Position numbers and translations under genes: made by a program. Below the pieces are notes generated by a model. It was given only the letters and a program-made list of their open reading frames with translations, did no database searches and had not been told where the DNA came from. From Clostridiaceae bacterium AM27-36LB (lineage in GTDB: Bacteria; Bacillota; Clostridia; Lachnospirales; Lachnospiraceae), in the NCBI GenBank assembly GCA_003480725.1, contig QUJQ01000004.1, forward strand, positions 124,001 through 188,000: DNA of 64,000 bases, in the 5' to 3' direction. Within the stretch, counting starts at the first letter, position 1. Every line of letters begins with the position of its first letter. This document shows, piece by piece, positions 8,146 through 16,158 of this stretch.

Positions 8146-9525
8146 ATGTATCAGATAAATTTTGACTCACCGGTACATGTACATTTCATCGGTATCGGAG
8201 GCATCAGTATGAGCGGTCTGGCTGAAGTTCTGCTTCAGGAAGGCTTTACCATCTCAGGTTCTGACAGTCAGCGGTCCGAACTGACCAGACATCTGGAAGA
8301 GAAAGGAGCAACTGTCTTCTACGGACAGACTGCAGACAATATCAAACCAGGCATCGATGTGGTCGTCTACACTGCCGCCATCCATCCGGATAATGCCGAG
8401 TTTGCCGCTGCCAGATCCGCCGGCATTCCCATGCTGACCAGAGCTGAACTGCTGGGTGAGATCATGCGTAACTACAAGACGGCCATCGCTGTTGCCGGTA
8501 CTCACGGAAAGACTACTACCACTTCCATGATCTCCATGATCCTTCTGGAAGCACAGGCAGATCCTACCATCTCCGTGGGTGGTATCCTGCCGGAGATCGG
8601 TGGAAATATCCGCGTCGGCAGATCAGATCTGTTTCTGACCGAAGCATGTGAGTACACCAACAGCTTCCTGTCCTTTTTCCCGACTGTGGACGTGATCCTG
8701 AACATCGAGGAAGACCACCTGGATTTCTTCAAGGATCTTGCTGATATCCGCCACTCCTTCCATCGGTTTGCAGAACTGCTCCCGGCACACGGGCTGCTGG
8801 TAATGAATGGAGAAATCAAGAACATAGACGAGATTACCAATGGTGTGGATGCTGATCTGGTCACATACAAAGTGTCCGGCGAGGCAGATTACACCGCTTC
8901 CGATATTACCTATGACAGACAGGGCTGCGCATCCTTCACACTGGTTCACAAGGGAACCCCTGTAGGACCGGTAGAGCTTCATGTACCAGGTATCCACAAC
9001 GTATCCAATGCATTGGCTGCCCTGGCGACCACCATGGAACTTGGCTTTGATTTCAAGACTGCTTCCGAAGGTCTGGCTATGTTCCACGGAACAGACCGTC
9101 GTTTCCAGTACAAAGGAGAAGTGAACGGTGTCACCATTATCGATGATTATGCCCATCATCCGTCCGAGATCCGGGCAACCCTGAAGGCTGCTGCCAATTA
9201 TCCGCATCGTGAGATCTGGTGTGTGTTCCAGCCTCACACCTATACCCGTACCCGCGCATTCATGCACGAATTTGCGGAAGCACTTTCCCTTGCCGACCAT
9301 GTAGTACTGGCAGAGATCTACCCGGCCAGGGAAACTGACAACCTGGGAATCAGCTCCAGAACTCTGCAGGCAGAACTGCATAAAATAGGAAAAGACTGCG
9401 ATTACTTTTCCACATTCGAAGAGATTGAAGAATTTTTATTAAAAAATTGTATGCACGGTGATCTGTTGATAACTATGGGTGCCGGAGATGTGCTGAAAAT
9501 CGGGGAAAATCTACTTCAAAGATAA
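8146..9525 (+). CDS. murC: MurC, UDP-N-acetylmuramate-L-alanine ligase
   Basis: Cytoplasmic peptidoglycan precursor enzyme adding L-Ala to UDP-MurNAc with ATP. 459 residues, the normal length. It has the N-terminal UDP-binding Rossmann motif (HFIGIGGISMSGLAEVL, residues 11-27), the Mur-ligase P-loop GTHGKTTTTSM near residue 117, the EACEY segment near 167 and a C-terminal domain with DDYAHHPSEI near 335. It is monocistronic by the look of its own promoter and a terminator just after it. Confidence 0.97.
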   Translation: MYQINFDSPVHVHFIGIGGISMSGLAEVLLQEGFTISGSDSQRSELTRHLEEKGATVFYGQTADNIKPGIDVVVYTAAIHPDNAEFAAARSAGIPMLTRAELLGEIMRNYKTAIAVAGTHGKTTTTSMISMILLEAQADPTISVGGILPEIGGNIRVGRSDLFLTEACEYTNSFLSFFPTVDVILNIEEDHLDFFKDLADIRHSFHRFAELLPAHGLLVMNGEIKNIDEITNGVDADLVTYKVSGEADYTASDITYDRQGCASFTLVHKGTPVGPVELHVPGIHNVSNALAALATTMELGFDFKTASEGLAMFHGTDRRFQYKGEVNGVTIIDDYAHHPSEIRATLKAAANYPHREIWCVFQPHTYTRTRAFMHEFAEALSLADHVVLAEIYPARETDNLGISSRTLQAELHKIGKDCDYFSTFEEIEEFLLKNCMHGDLLITMGAGDVLKIGENLLQR

Positions 9526-9527
9526 AG

Positions 9528-9744
9528 TTATCCACATTATCCACATGTTTATCAACATAATATGCTGCATAAACATGTGGATTTTTTCGTGGAAAACAGA
9601 TTTACATAACACATTTCGACACTATTCGACAAATTCTTGAAAATCCTTGTATTTCTGGTCATTTTTTGTCGAAACAGGTTTCCCATAAATGTAACTATCC
9701 ACCAAGTTATCCACATTATCCACATTCCCTCAAAAGTATCCACA
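9528..9744 (+). promoter_or_regulatory. DnaA-box cluster upstream of dnaD
   Basis: Four perfect TTATCCACA boxes in two abutting tandem pairs (9528-9536, 9537-9545; 9707-9715, 9716-9724), plus near matches TTATCAACA (9549-9557), CTATCCACC (about 9695-9703) and GTATCCACA (9736-9744), all on one strand. Three TTCGACA heptamers (9615, 9625 and inverted at 9667) lie between the groups. The second group ends about 40 bases before the dnaD -10. The function is inferred: DnaA-dependent control of primosome genes, a titration site, or an accessory origin element. Confidence 0.75.
9541..9588 (+). terminator. murC terminator built around DnaA-box sequence
   Basis: Perfect 12-base arms CCACATGTTTAT (9541-9552) and ATAAACATGTGG (9569-9580), loop of 16 bases, followed by ATTTTTTC. 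The left arm overlaps the second DnaA box. Confidence 0.75.
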
Positions 9745-9782
9745 GAGGAAAGTGTGGGCTATTTCTTTTTTGGATAAGCTGT

Positions 9783-9790
9783 GCTATACT
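9783..9790 (+). promoter_or_regulatory. Extended -10 promoter of dnaD
   Basis: TGCTATACT ending at 9790 is an extended -10; the -35 region (9762-9767, TTTCTT) is poor, which would suit activation or control by a protein bound at the DnaA boxes just upstream. Confidence 0.45.
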
Positions 9791-9816
9791 CCGTAATAGG
9801 TGGAGGATACTGATTT

Positions 9817-10884
9817 ATGAGTCATTTTACGTTAACAACCGGCACTTCTGTCGGTACTACTTCTATTTCCAATATTTTCCTGGATGAATATATGCCGGGA
9901 GCTAATGGTGAATATGTGAAGGTCTATCTGTACCTGCTTCGTTCGCTTGGTGACAGCACCAGAGAGCTGTCTGTGATCGGTCTGGCAGATGTACTGGACT
10001 GTACGGAAAGTGACATTCTCCGCGCGTTTAAATACTGGGAAAAGCAGGGACTGTTGAAGCTGGAGTGCAATGCCTCCAATATGCTTCTTGGCATCTATCT
10101 TTGTGAGCCGTCCCACTTACGAACTACTGGTCAGCCCGACAGACATGCCTCTGTCACCACCCCCGGTTCTTCTCCTGTCGTTCCTTCTGTTGCTTCTGCA
10201 TCTGCCGTACCGGAACGTAAGGCATACAGCCGGGATCAGTTACGCGAGTTCACTTCTCAGTCTGACTGCAGACAGCTTTTATTTGTCTGCGAACAGTATA
10301 TGAAAAAGACGCTGACGCCATCCGAGATTGAGACATTGCTCTACTTCTACGACCAGCTCCATTTTTCTGTGGATCTGGTGGAGTATCTGGTAGAGTATTG
10401 TGTCTGCAAGGGAAGCAGCAGCATTCATTATATCGAAAAGGTAGGTCTTGCCTGGGCAGAGGCAGGAATCACCACCGTCTCTCAGGCAAAGGAACGGACT
10501 ACCACTTACCGGCGCAATACTTTCGCTATTATGAAGGCCTTCGGCATCAACGACCGTAATCCGGTCCAGCCGGAGCTTGACTATATCGAAAAATGGCTGG
10601 GAACTTATGATTTCACCCTGGATCTGGTTCTGGAAGCCTGCCGCCGGACCATGGATCGTCTGCACAAACCGAATTTTGACTATGCAGACAAGATCTTACA
10701 GAGCTGGTCCGAAAAGAAAGTACATACGCTGGCAGATGTGGAACGACTGGATCAGGAACACCAGAAAAAGAACAGCACCCGGAAAAAGCCATCCGCTGCC
10801 AGGGCAACCGGATTCACCAATTTCCAGCAGCGTGACTATGATTTTGACAAGCTGGAAGAGATGCTGCTTCAAAGCCAGAAATAA
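9817..10884 (+). CDS. DnaD-domain primosome protein
   Basis: Likely replication-restart/initiation protein of 355 residues that helps load the replicative helicase. An N-terminal winged-helix-like segment (about 1-95, with TESDILRAFKYWEKQGLLKL) precedes a low-complexity Ser/Thr/Pro linker (about 105-140). The DnaD C-terminal domain covers about 150-300, including FTLDLVLEACRRTM near 268, and a basic tail ends with a short YDFDKLEEMLLQ motif seen in DnaB/DnaD family tails. Twelve bases separate it from the helicase-loader gene, so they form an operon. The start at 9817 follows GGTGGAGGATACTGATTT, a slightly long spacing. Confidence 0.9.
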   Translation: MSHFTLTTGTSVGTTSISNIFLDEYMPGANGEYVKVYLYLLRSLGDSTRELSVIGLADVLDCTESDILRAFKYWEKQGLLKLECNASNMLLGIYLCEPSHLRTTGQPDRHASVTTPGSSPVVPSVASASAVPERKAYSRDQLREFTSQSDCRQLLFVCEQYMKKTLTPSEIETLLYFYDQLHFSVDLVEYLVEYCVCKGSSSIHYIEKVGLAWAEAGITTVSQAKERTTTYRRNTFAIMKAFGINDRNPVQPELDYIEKWLGTYDFTLDLVLEACRRTMDRLHKPNFDYADKILQSWSEKKVHTLADVERLDQEHQKKNSTRKKPSAARATGFTNFQQRDYDFDKLEEMLLQSQK

Positions 10885-10896
10885 CAGGAGGATCAC

Positions 10897-11859
10897 ATGC
10901 CGCTTACCAATAAACAGTACGATACGATCATGCGGGAATATGACCGCCGCCAATATCAGGATTACCGGCTTCAATGTACCCGGATCGATCAGATCTACGA
11001 ACAGATCCCCAGGATCCGTGAGATCGACTCAGAGATCTCTGCCTGCAGTCTTCGTCAGGCGGAGCGGATGATCGACCAGGAACCAGGGGCCATGAAGTCC
11101 TTAAAGGACGAGCTGACACTGCTCAAAGCTGAGAAGGAAGGACTTCTTCTATCCGCCGGTTATCCTGCTGACTATCTTAAGATGCATTATACCTGTCCGG
11201 AGTGCAAAGACACCGGTTATATCGGCCGCAAAAAGTGCCATTGCTTTTTACAGCAGGAGATCCGTCTGCTCTATTCTTCTTCCCATCTGGATCAGATTCT
11301 GGCAGAAGAGAACTTTTCCCATCTGTCTTATGATGTCTATGATGAGGAGCAGAAGCAGATCATGCCGGAGATCATCCGTACCTGCCATCAGTTTGTAAAT
11401 GGATTTGATCAGGAATTTAAGAATATTCTGTTCTATGGTTCCGTAGGAACCGGAAAGACCTTTTTATCCAACTGTATCGCCAAAGAGCTTCTGGATACGG
11501 GACATTCCGTAATCTATTTTACATCCTTTCAGCTCTTCGAGCTTCTGTCCATCGGAGCACCTGCAGATAAGTGGAATCTGCACCAGCAATATGAAGCTCT
11601 GCTGGACAGCGATCTGCTGATCCTGGATGATTGCGGAACGGAAGTTTCCAATACGTTTACTGTGTCCAGGCTGTTCCAGCTTCTAAATGAACGGGCACTG
11701 TTGAGAAAGTCAACGATCATCTCCACGAACCTGTCCATCCGGGAATTCCGTGATGTGTACAGTGAACGTATTTTTTCCAGGATCACCAGTTCGTACACTT
11801 TGCTTAAACTGACCGGCAGTGATATCCGGATTCGCCGGAAAATCAACCGAACTTTGTGA
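10897..11859 (+). CDS. DnaC/DnaI-like helicase-loader ATPase
   Basis: AAA+ ATPase of 320 residues. N-terminal coiled/helical region (1-90), then a likely zinc knuckle CPECKDTGYIGRKKCHC (about 104-120) as in DnaI/DnaC-type loaders, Walker A GSVGTGKT near residue 182, Walker B LLILDDCGTE near 245 and a sensor-like ISTNLS near 276. It resembles IstB too, but the zinc motif and pairing with dnaD argue for the primosomal loader rather than a transposition helper. AACAGGAGGATCAC gives a strong RBS. Confidence 0.92.
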   Translation: MPLTNKQYDTIMREYDRRQYQDYRLQCTRIDQIYEQIPRIREIDSEISACSLRQAERMIDQEPGAMKSLKDELTLLKAEKEGLLLSAGYPADYLKMHYTCPECKDTGYIGRKKCHCFLQQEIRLLYSSSHLDQILAEENFSHLSYDVYDEEQKQIMPEIIRTCHQFVNGFDQEFKNILFYGSVGTGKTFLSNCIAKELLDTGHSVIYFTSFQLFELLSIGAPADKWNLHQQYEALLDSDLLILDDCGTEVSNTFTVSRLFQLLNERALLRKSTIISTNLSIREFRDVYSERIFSRITSSYTLLKLTGSDIRIRRKINRTL

Positions 11860-11865
11860 AATTCC

Positions 11866-11895
11866 TTGACTCTGTATCACAGGAAATGTTATAAC
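11866..11895 (+). promoter_or_regulatory. Promoter of the PRPP synthetase gene
   Basis: TTGACT (11866-11871), 18-base spacer, TATAAC (11890-11895), about 100 bases before the start codon. Confidence 0.5.
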
Positions 11896-11993
11896 CATTG
11901 AAGTAGATCTATATAGGTATTTACATATTCGGAGCTATTCATGAGGCAGGCTCTGAATATACGATTATTTTTATACATTTTGGAGGGCATATT

Positions 11994-13178
11994 ATGATTC
12001 AGCAGCGCAGTGAACGTGTTCTTGAGACGATCCCGGTAGGATCCCTTGGCATCATTCCTCTTCCCAGTTGTAAAGAGCTGGGTGATAAGGTCAATGATTA
12101 TCTGGTGCAGTGGCGGAAAGAAAGCGCCAACGAGCACAAGGATAACATTGCATTCCAGGGCTATGAGCAGGAATCTTTCCTGGTAGGAGCAAAGATTCCC
12201 CGTTTTGGTTCCGGTGAAGCAAAAGGAATTGTTCAGGAATCTGTCCGCGGACGTGATCTTTATCTGATGGTAGATGTATGTAACCACAGTCTGACTTACA
12301 GCCTTGCAGGCCATACCAATCACATGTCACCTGATGACCATTATCAGGATTTGAAACGTATTATCGCTGCCTGTGGAGGAAAAGCAAGACGTATTACTGT
12401 TATCATGCCATTTCTCTATGAGAGCCGTCAGCATAAACGTTCTGCCCGTGAGTCACTGGACTGTGCACTGGCTCTGCAGGAGCTGGTATCTATGGGTGTG
12501 GACAATATCATCACCTTTGATGCGCATGACCCGCGTGTACAGAATGCAATCCCGCTGTCTGGTTTTGAGACCGTACAGCCTGCTTACCAGTTTATCAAGG
12601 CACTGCTCTCCAACGTAAATGACATTCAGGTAGACAGTGAGCATCTGATGGTCATCAGCCCTGATGAGGGTGGTACCAGCCGTGCAGTTTATCTGGCAAA
12701 TGTGCTGGGTGTAGACATGGGTATGTTCTACAAACGCCGTGATTACACGAAAGTAGTCAATGGACGCAATCCAATCGTTGCCCATGAGTTTCTGGGAAGC
12801 AATGTAGAAGGAAAAGATGTTCTGGTCATTGATGACATGATCTCCTCCGGTGAGAGCATGATTGATGTAGCAAGAAAGCTGAAAGCCCTTCATGCGAAAC
12901 GAATCTTCCTGTATTCCACCTTTGGTCTGTTCACCAATGGTATGGAAAAATTCGATGAGGCTTACAAAGAAGGATTGTTCTATCGCGTACTGACTACCAA
13001 CCTGGTATACCAGACCCCGGAGCTTCTGTCCCGCGAATATTACATCAGCTGCGACATGAGCAAATACATCGCTCTTCTGATCGATACGCTGAACCATGAT
13101 GCATCTGTCAGTGATCTTCTTGACCCCTACGAAAGAATCCACCGTTTCCTTGATCGGTACAAGAACGGACAGGTATAA
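11994..13178 (+). CDS. prs: Ribose-phosphate pyrophosphokinase (PRPP synthetase), long form
   Basis: Makes PRPP from ribose-5-phosphate and ATP for nucleotide, His and Trp synthesis. 394 residues, longer than the usual 310-320, with an extra N-terminal segment of about 80 residues before the conserved region. Core features are PFLYESRQHKR near residue 140, FDAHDPRVQNAIPL near 178 and the PRPP loop VLVIDDMISSGESM near 278. Long versions of this enzyme are familiar to me from Lachnospiraceae. RBS TTGGAGG. A strong terminator follows, so the next gene is probably expressed separately or by read-through. Confidence 0.93.
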   Translation: MIQQRSERVLETIPVGSLGIIPLPSCKELGDKVNDYLVQWRKESANEHKDNIAFQGYEQESFLVGAKIPRFGSGEAKGIVQESVRGRDLYLMVDVCNHSLTYSLAGHTNHMSPDDHYQDLKRIIAACGGKARRITVIMPFLYESRQHKRSARESLDCALALQELVSMGVDNIITFDAHDPRVQNAIPLSGFETVQPAYQFIKALLSNVNDIQVDSEHLMVISPDEGGTSRAVYLANVLGVDMGMFYKRRDYTKVVNGRNPIVAHEFLGSNVEGKDVLVIDDMISSGESMIDVARKLKALHAKRIFLYSTFGLFTNGMEKFDEAYKEGLFYRVLTTNLVYQTPELLSREYYISCDMSKYIALLIDTLNHDASVSDLLDPYERIHRFLDRYKNGQV

Positions 13179-13183
13179 TAAAG

Positions 13184-13227
13184 GGACTGCCGCAAATGCA
13201 GGATGCATTTTGCGGCAGTCTTTTTTG
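13184..13227 (+). terminator. Terminator after prs
   Basis: GACTGCCGCAAATGCA pairs with TGCATTTTGCGGCAGTC, followed by TTTTTT (to 13226). Confidence 0.85.
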
Positions 13228-13271
13228 AATCATATAGAAAACGACTGTTTTTGCGTCGTGAAAGGAATTAT

Positions 13272-14573
13272 ATGCCCAATTTTATCTTCATTTCCCCGGC
13301 CTTTCCCGGCAATTATGAAAATTTCTGTGTTGCCCTGAGGGCAAACGGTGTCAATGTCCTCGGCATCGGAGACACCCCTTATGACGGTCTGTCTCCGCGC
13401 CTGAAGAGCGCGTTGACCGAATATTACCGGGTAGAAAATATGGAAAACTATGACGAGATGTTCCGTGCTGTTGCATTTTTATCCTTCCACCATGGAAAGA
13501 TCGATTACCTGGAGAGCAACAACGAATACTGGCTGACCCAGGATGCAAGACTTCGGGAAGATTTTCATATTACTACCGGTCTTCAGCCCAAAGATATGGA
13601 CCTGATCAAATACAAATCAAAGATGAAAGCCGGTTACGAAAAAGCCGGCATTCCCTGTGCACGTTACCATCTGATCTCTGACCTTACATCGGCACAGAAC
13701 TTCATCAGGGAAGTCGGATACCCTGTGATCGTAAAACCAGACTGCGGTGTCGGTGCCAATGACACCTGGAAACTCACCTGCGAAGCGGAGCTTCTTGACT
13801 TTTTCCGCCATCTTCCATCCATTCCTTATATTATGGAAGAATATGTTCCCGGAGAGATCTGCTCTTATGATGCGATTGTAAACAGCAAGGGAACTCCTCT
13901 TTTCGAAACCGGCAATATCACACCGATCTCCATTATGGACTGTGTGAACGACCATAACTCCATTAAATTCTATATTGTAGATCAGCTGGCCGAAGACCTG
14001 AAAGCCTGCGGACGTGCCTGCCTGAAGGCTTTTAAAGTGCACAGACGCTTCGTGCATCTGGAGTTTTTCCGTCTATTGGAAGACCATCCGTACCTTGGCA
14101 AAAAAGGCCAGGTTGTAGGTCTGGAAGTCAATATGCGTCCTTCCGGCGGACCTACCCCGGATATGATCAATTTTGCCTATAACATCAACTGCTATCAGTA
14201 CTATGCGGATATGATGATCTATGATAAACTGCGCCATAAGACCAAGACTTCGCCTGCCTTCTGCGTCTATGTAGGCCGCTGGAAAGAGCATCCTTATGCA
14301 CATACTCACCAGGAGATTCTTGAACACTGGGACAAATATCTGAAGGTTGCCGAGGAACTTCCGGAAGTACTTGCACATGGCATGGGCAATTATATGTATC
14401 TGGCAAGATTTAAATCCAAAGAGCAGATGGACACCTTCTGTCAATATGCGTTGGAGATCAAAGAGCCGGAAATTTTACCGGAAATACCGGTAAAGAAGAC
14501 AACTCGAGTCCGTAAAACTGCAGGTGCGAAACGATCTTCTAAAATTTCGCAGAAAGGATCTGAAAATTCATGA
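13272..14573 (+). CDS. ATP-grasp domain protein of unknown specificity
   Basis: Predicted ATP-dependent carboxylate-amine/thiol ligase of 433 residues. The N-terminal 100 residues form a pre-grasp-like domain (FIFISPAFPGNYENFCVALR). The ATP-grasp core has YPVIVKPDCGVGA near residue 155, IMEEYVPGEICSYDA near 195 and a metal-binding VGLEVNMRPSGGPTPDMINF near 285. A basic Lys/Arg/Ser tail ends the protein. I start at ATG 13272 because GAAAGGA lies before it; an upstream in-frame ATG falls inside the prs terminator. The stop overlaps the start of the next gene (ATGA), so it works with that esterase-like protein. Substrate unknown. Confidence 0.85.
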   Translation: MPNFIFISPAFPGNYENFCVALRANGVNVLGIGDTPYDGLSPRLKSALTEYYRVENMENYDEMFRAVAFLSFHHGKIDYLESNNEYWLTQDARLREDFHITTGLQPKDMDLIKYKSKMKAGYEKAGIPCARYHLISDLTSAQNFIREVGYPVIVKPDCGVGANDTWKLTCEAELLDFFRHLPSIPYIMEEYVPGEICSYDAIVNSKGTPLFETGNITPISIMDCVNDHNSIKFYIVDQLAEDLKACGRACLKAFKVHRRFVHLEFFRLLEDHPYLGKKGQVVGLEVNMRPSGGPTPDMINFAYNINCYQYYADMMIYDKLRHKTKTSPAFCVYVGRWKEHPYAHTHQEILEHWDKYLKVAEELPEVLAHGMGNYMYLARFKSKEQMDTFCQYALEIKEPEILPEIPVKKTTRVRKTAGAKRSSKISQKGSENS

Positions 14574-15307
14574 TAGAAATACAGGAAACAAGCTGGTACA
14601 GTGACCGGCTTGGGCGGGAGATGCCCGTAAAACGTTATGGAACCAAAGGAAAACCCTGTCTGGTCATTCCTTCTCAGGACGGCAAACATAATGACTTTGA
14701 GAGCTTTGGCATGGTAGAAGCCTGCAGACCTTTTATCGAAAATGGAAGACTTCAGTTATTCTGCGTGGACACTATTGATGCAGAGACCTGGTCCTGCACC
14801 TGGAAAAATCCCAGAGACCGGATCTTCCTGCATGAGAAATGGATGCAATATCTGTTCTGCGAAGTACTTCCCTTTATGAAACAGGCTGCTCCCGGACAAT
14901 TATCCATGACCATGGGATGCAGCATGGGCGCATTTCATGCAGCTAATCTGTTTTTCCGTTTTCCTGACCAGTTTGATGCAACCATCTGTTTAAGCGGTGT
15001 CTATGACGCTGCCAACATTCTGGGCGGCTATATGGATAATCTGGTGTACCTGAACTCTCCATACCATTGTCTCCAGCACATGCCGGAAGATCACCCGTAT
15101 ATGGCTCTGTACCGCAGAAGCCACATGTATTTCTGCGTAGGCCAGGGCGCCTGGGAGGACGAACTGCTGACAGATACCCACAAGCTGGACAACGTACTGA
15201 AAGCAAAAGGCATCCCTGCATTTGTGGATTACTGGGGATATGATGTAAGCCATGACTGGTGCTGGTGGCAGAAACAGGCTGCTTATTTTCTTGGAAAGAT
15301 CTTGTAA
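14570..15307 (+). CDS. Alpha/beta-hydrolase, esterase D-like
   Basis: Cytoplasmic hydrolase of 245 residues with nucleophile motif GCSMG (Ser118), a likely catalytic His228 in YDVSHDW and an N-terminal MPVKRYG strand region typical of the putative-esterase family. No signal peptide is visible. It is coupled to the ATP-grasp gene by a four-base overlap. This suggests that a product of the ligase, or a related ester or peptide, is cleaved or transferred. The reaction is unknown. Confidence 0.85.
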   Translation: MIEIQETSWYSDRLGREMPVKRYGTKGKPCLVIPSQDGKHNDFESFGMVEACRPFIENGRLQLFCVDTIDAETWSCTWKNPRDRIFLHEKWMQYLFCEVLPFMKQAAPGQLSMTMGCSMGAFHAANLFFRFPDQFDATICLSGVYDAANILGGYMDNLVYLNSPYHCLQHMPEDHPYMALYRRSHMYFCVGQGAWEDELLTDTHKLDNVLKAKGIPAFVDYWGYDVSHDWCWWQKQAAYFLGKIL

Positions 15308-15383
15308 TGTTCACAGAATCTACATTTGACTTTCGATCTGATGAATCTTAGAATGAAACATATGTAGAATAGCGAAAGGAATA

Positions 15384-16070
15384 ATGAAAATCATGAAAAA
15401 AATAACTGTATGGCTTCTGACTCTGGCACTTGCTGCGACAATGCTGGCCGGATGCGGAAGCAAAACTGATACCACGGACACTACCGAGACTACTGAAGAG
15501 ACCCCTGCAGCTGACGAGACTAGTGATGGAACCGCTGACACAGCAGACGCTTCTGAAGGCGAAGAGCTGCTCACCGGTCTTCATCATGTGACCATCGATG
15601 TGCAAGACTATGGCACTATCTCTCTGGAACTGGATGCAGATACTGCCCCGATCTCTGTAACCAACTTTATCAATCTGGCAAATGAAGGCTTCTACGATGG
15701 TCTGACTTTCCATCGTATCATCTCCGGATTCATGATCCAGGGCGGTGATCCCAATGGAAACGGAACTGGCGGTTCTGAGAAGACCATTAAAGGCGAGTTC
15801 TCTGCAAACGGTGTAGAAAATGATATTTCTCATGTGAGAGGTGTCATCTCCATGGCACGTGCCAATGACCCGGACAGCGGATCCTCTCAGTTCTTCATCG
15901 TCCATGAGGACAGTACCTTCCTGGATGGCCAGTATGCAGCCTTTGGGCATGTAACAGACGGCATGGATGTAGTCGACGCCATCTGCAAAGCTGTTCCCGT
16001 ACAGGATAATAATGGAACCGTTGCTGCAGCAGATCAGCCGGTGATCACCGCTGTTACGGTGGTTGATTAA
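15384..16070 (+). CDS. Peptidyl-prolyl isomerase, cyclophilin-type lipoprotein
   Basis: Surface-anchored cyclophilin of 228 residues. Signal peptide with lipobox LAGC (Cys about 27), then an acidic Thr/Glu/Asp linker to about residue 60, then a compact cyclophilin domain with FHRIISGFMIQGGDPNGNG (about 111-129), SMARANDPDSGSSQFFI near 156 and AAFGHVTDGMDVVD near 190. It would help fold secreted proteins outside the membrane. GAAAGGA sits at good spacing before the first ATG at 15384; a second ATG lies three codons on. Single gene bounded by a terminator. Confidence 0.93.
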   Translation: MKIMKKITVWLLTLALAATMLAGCGSKTDTTDTTETTEETPAADETSDGTADTADASEGEELLTGLHHVTIDVQDYGTISLELDADTAPISVTNFINLANEGFYDGLTFHRIISGFMIQGGDPNGNGTGGSEKTIKGEFSANGVENDISHVRGVISMARANDPDSGSSQFFIVHEDSTFLDGQYAAFGHVTDGMDVVDAICKAVPVQDNNGTVAAADQPVITAVTVVD

Positions 16071-16076
16071 GATAAT

Positions 16077-16119
16077 AAAAGCTACTCACGAGTTGTATAC
16101 TTATGAGTAGCTTTTTTAT
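16077..16119. terminator. Bidirectional terminator between convergent genes
   Basis: AAAAGCTACTCA and TGAGTAGCTTTT arms with T-tracts on both strands, between the cyclophilin gene (plus) and the FGGY kinase (minus). Confidence 0.8.
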
Positions 16120-16158
16120 GTACTATGAATATTCGATAAAAATTGTGCAAATATTGTT

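Noticed and set aside
8623..9381. Open frame of about 250 codons antisense to murC
   Set aside because: Shadow of murC.
9528..9744. Chromosomal origin (oriC) proper
   Set aside because: DnaA boxes are present, but dnaA, dnaN, recF or gyrase genes are not adjacent and no clear AT-rich unwinding element was seen, so I call only a DnaA-box cluster.
13203..13271. Extended N-terminus for the ATP-grasp protein
   Set aside because: The added residues are encoded by the prs terminator hairpin and have no RBS; ATG 13272 with GAAAGGA is better.
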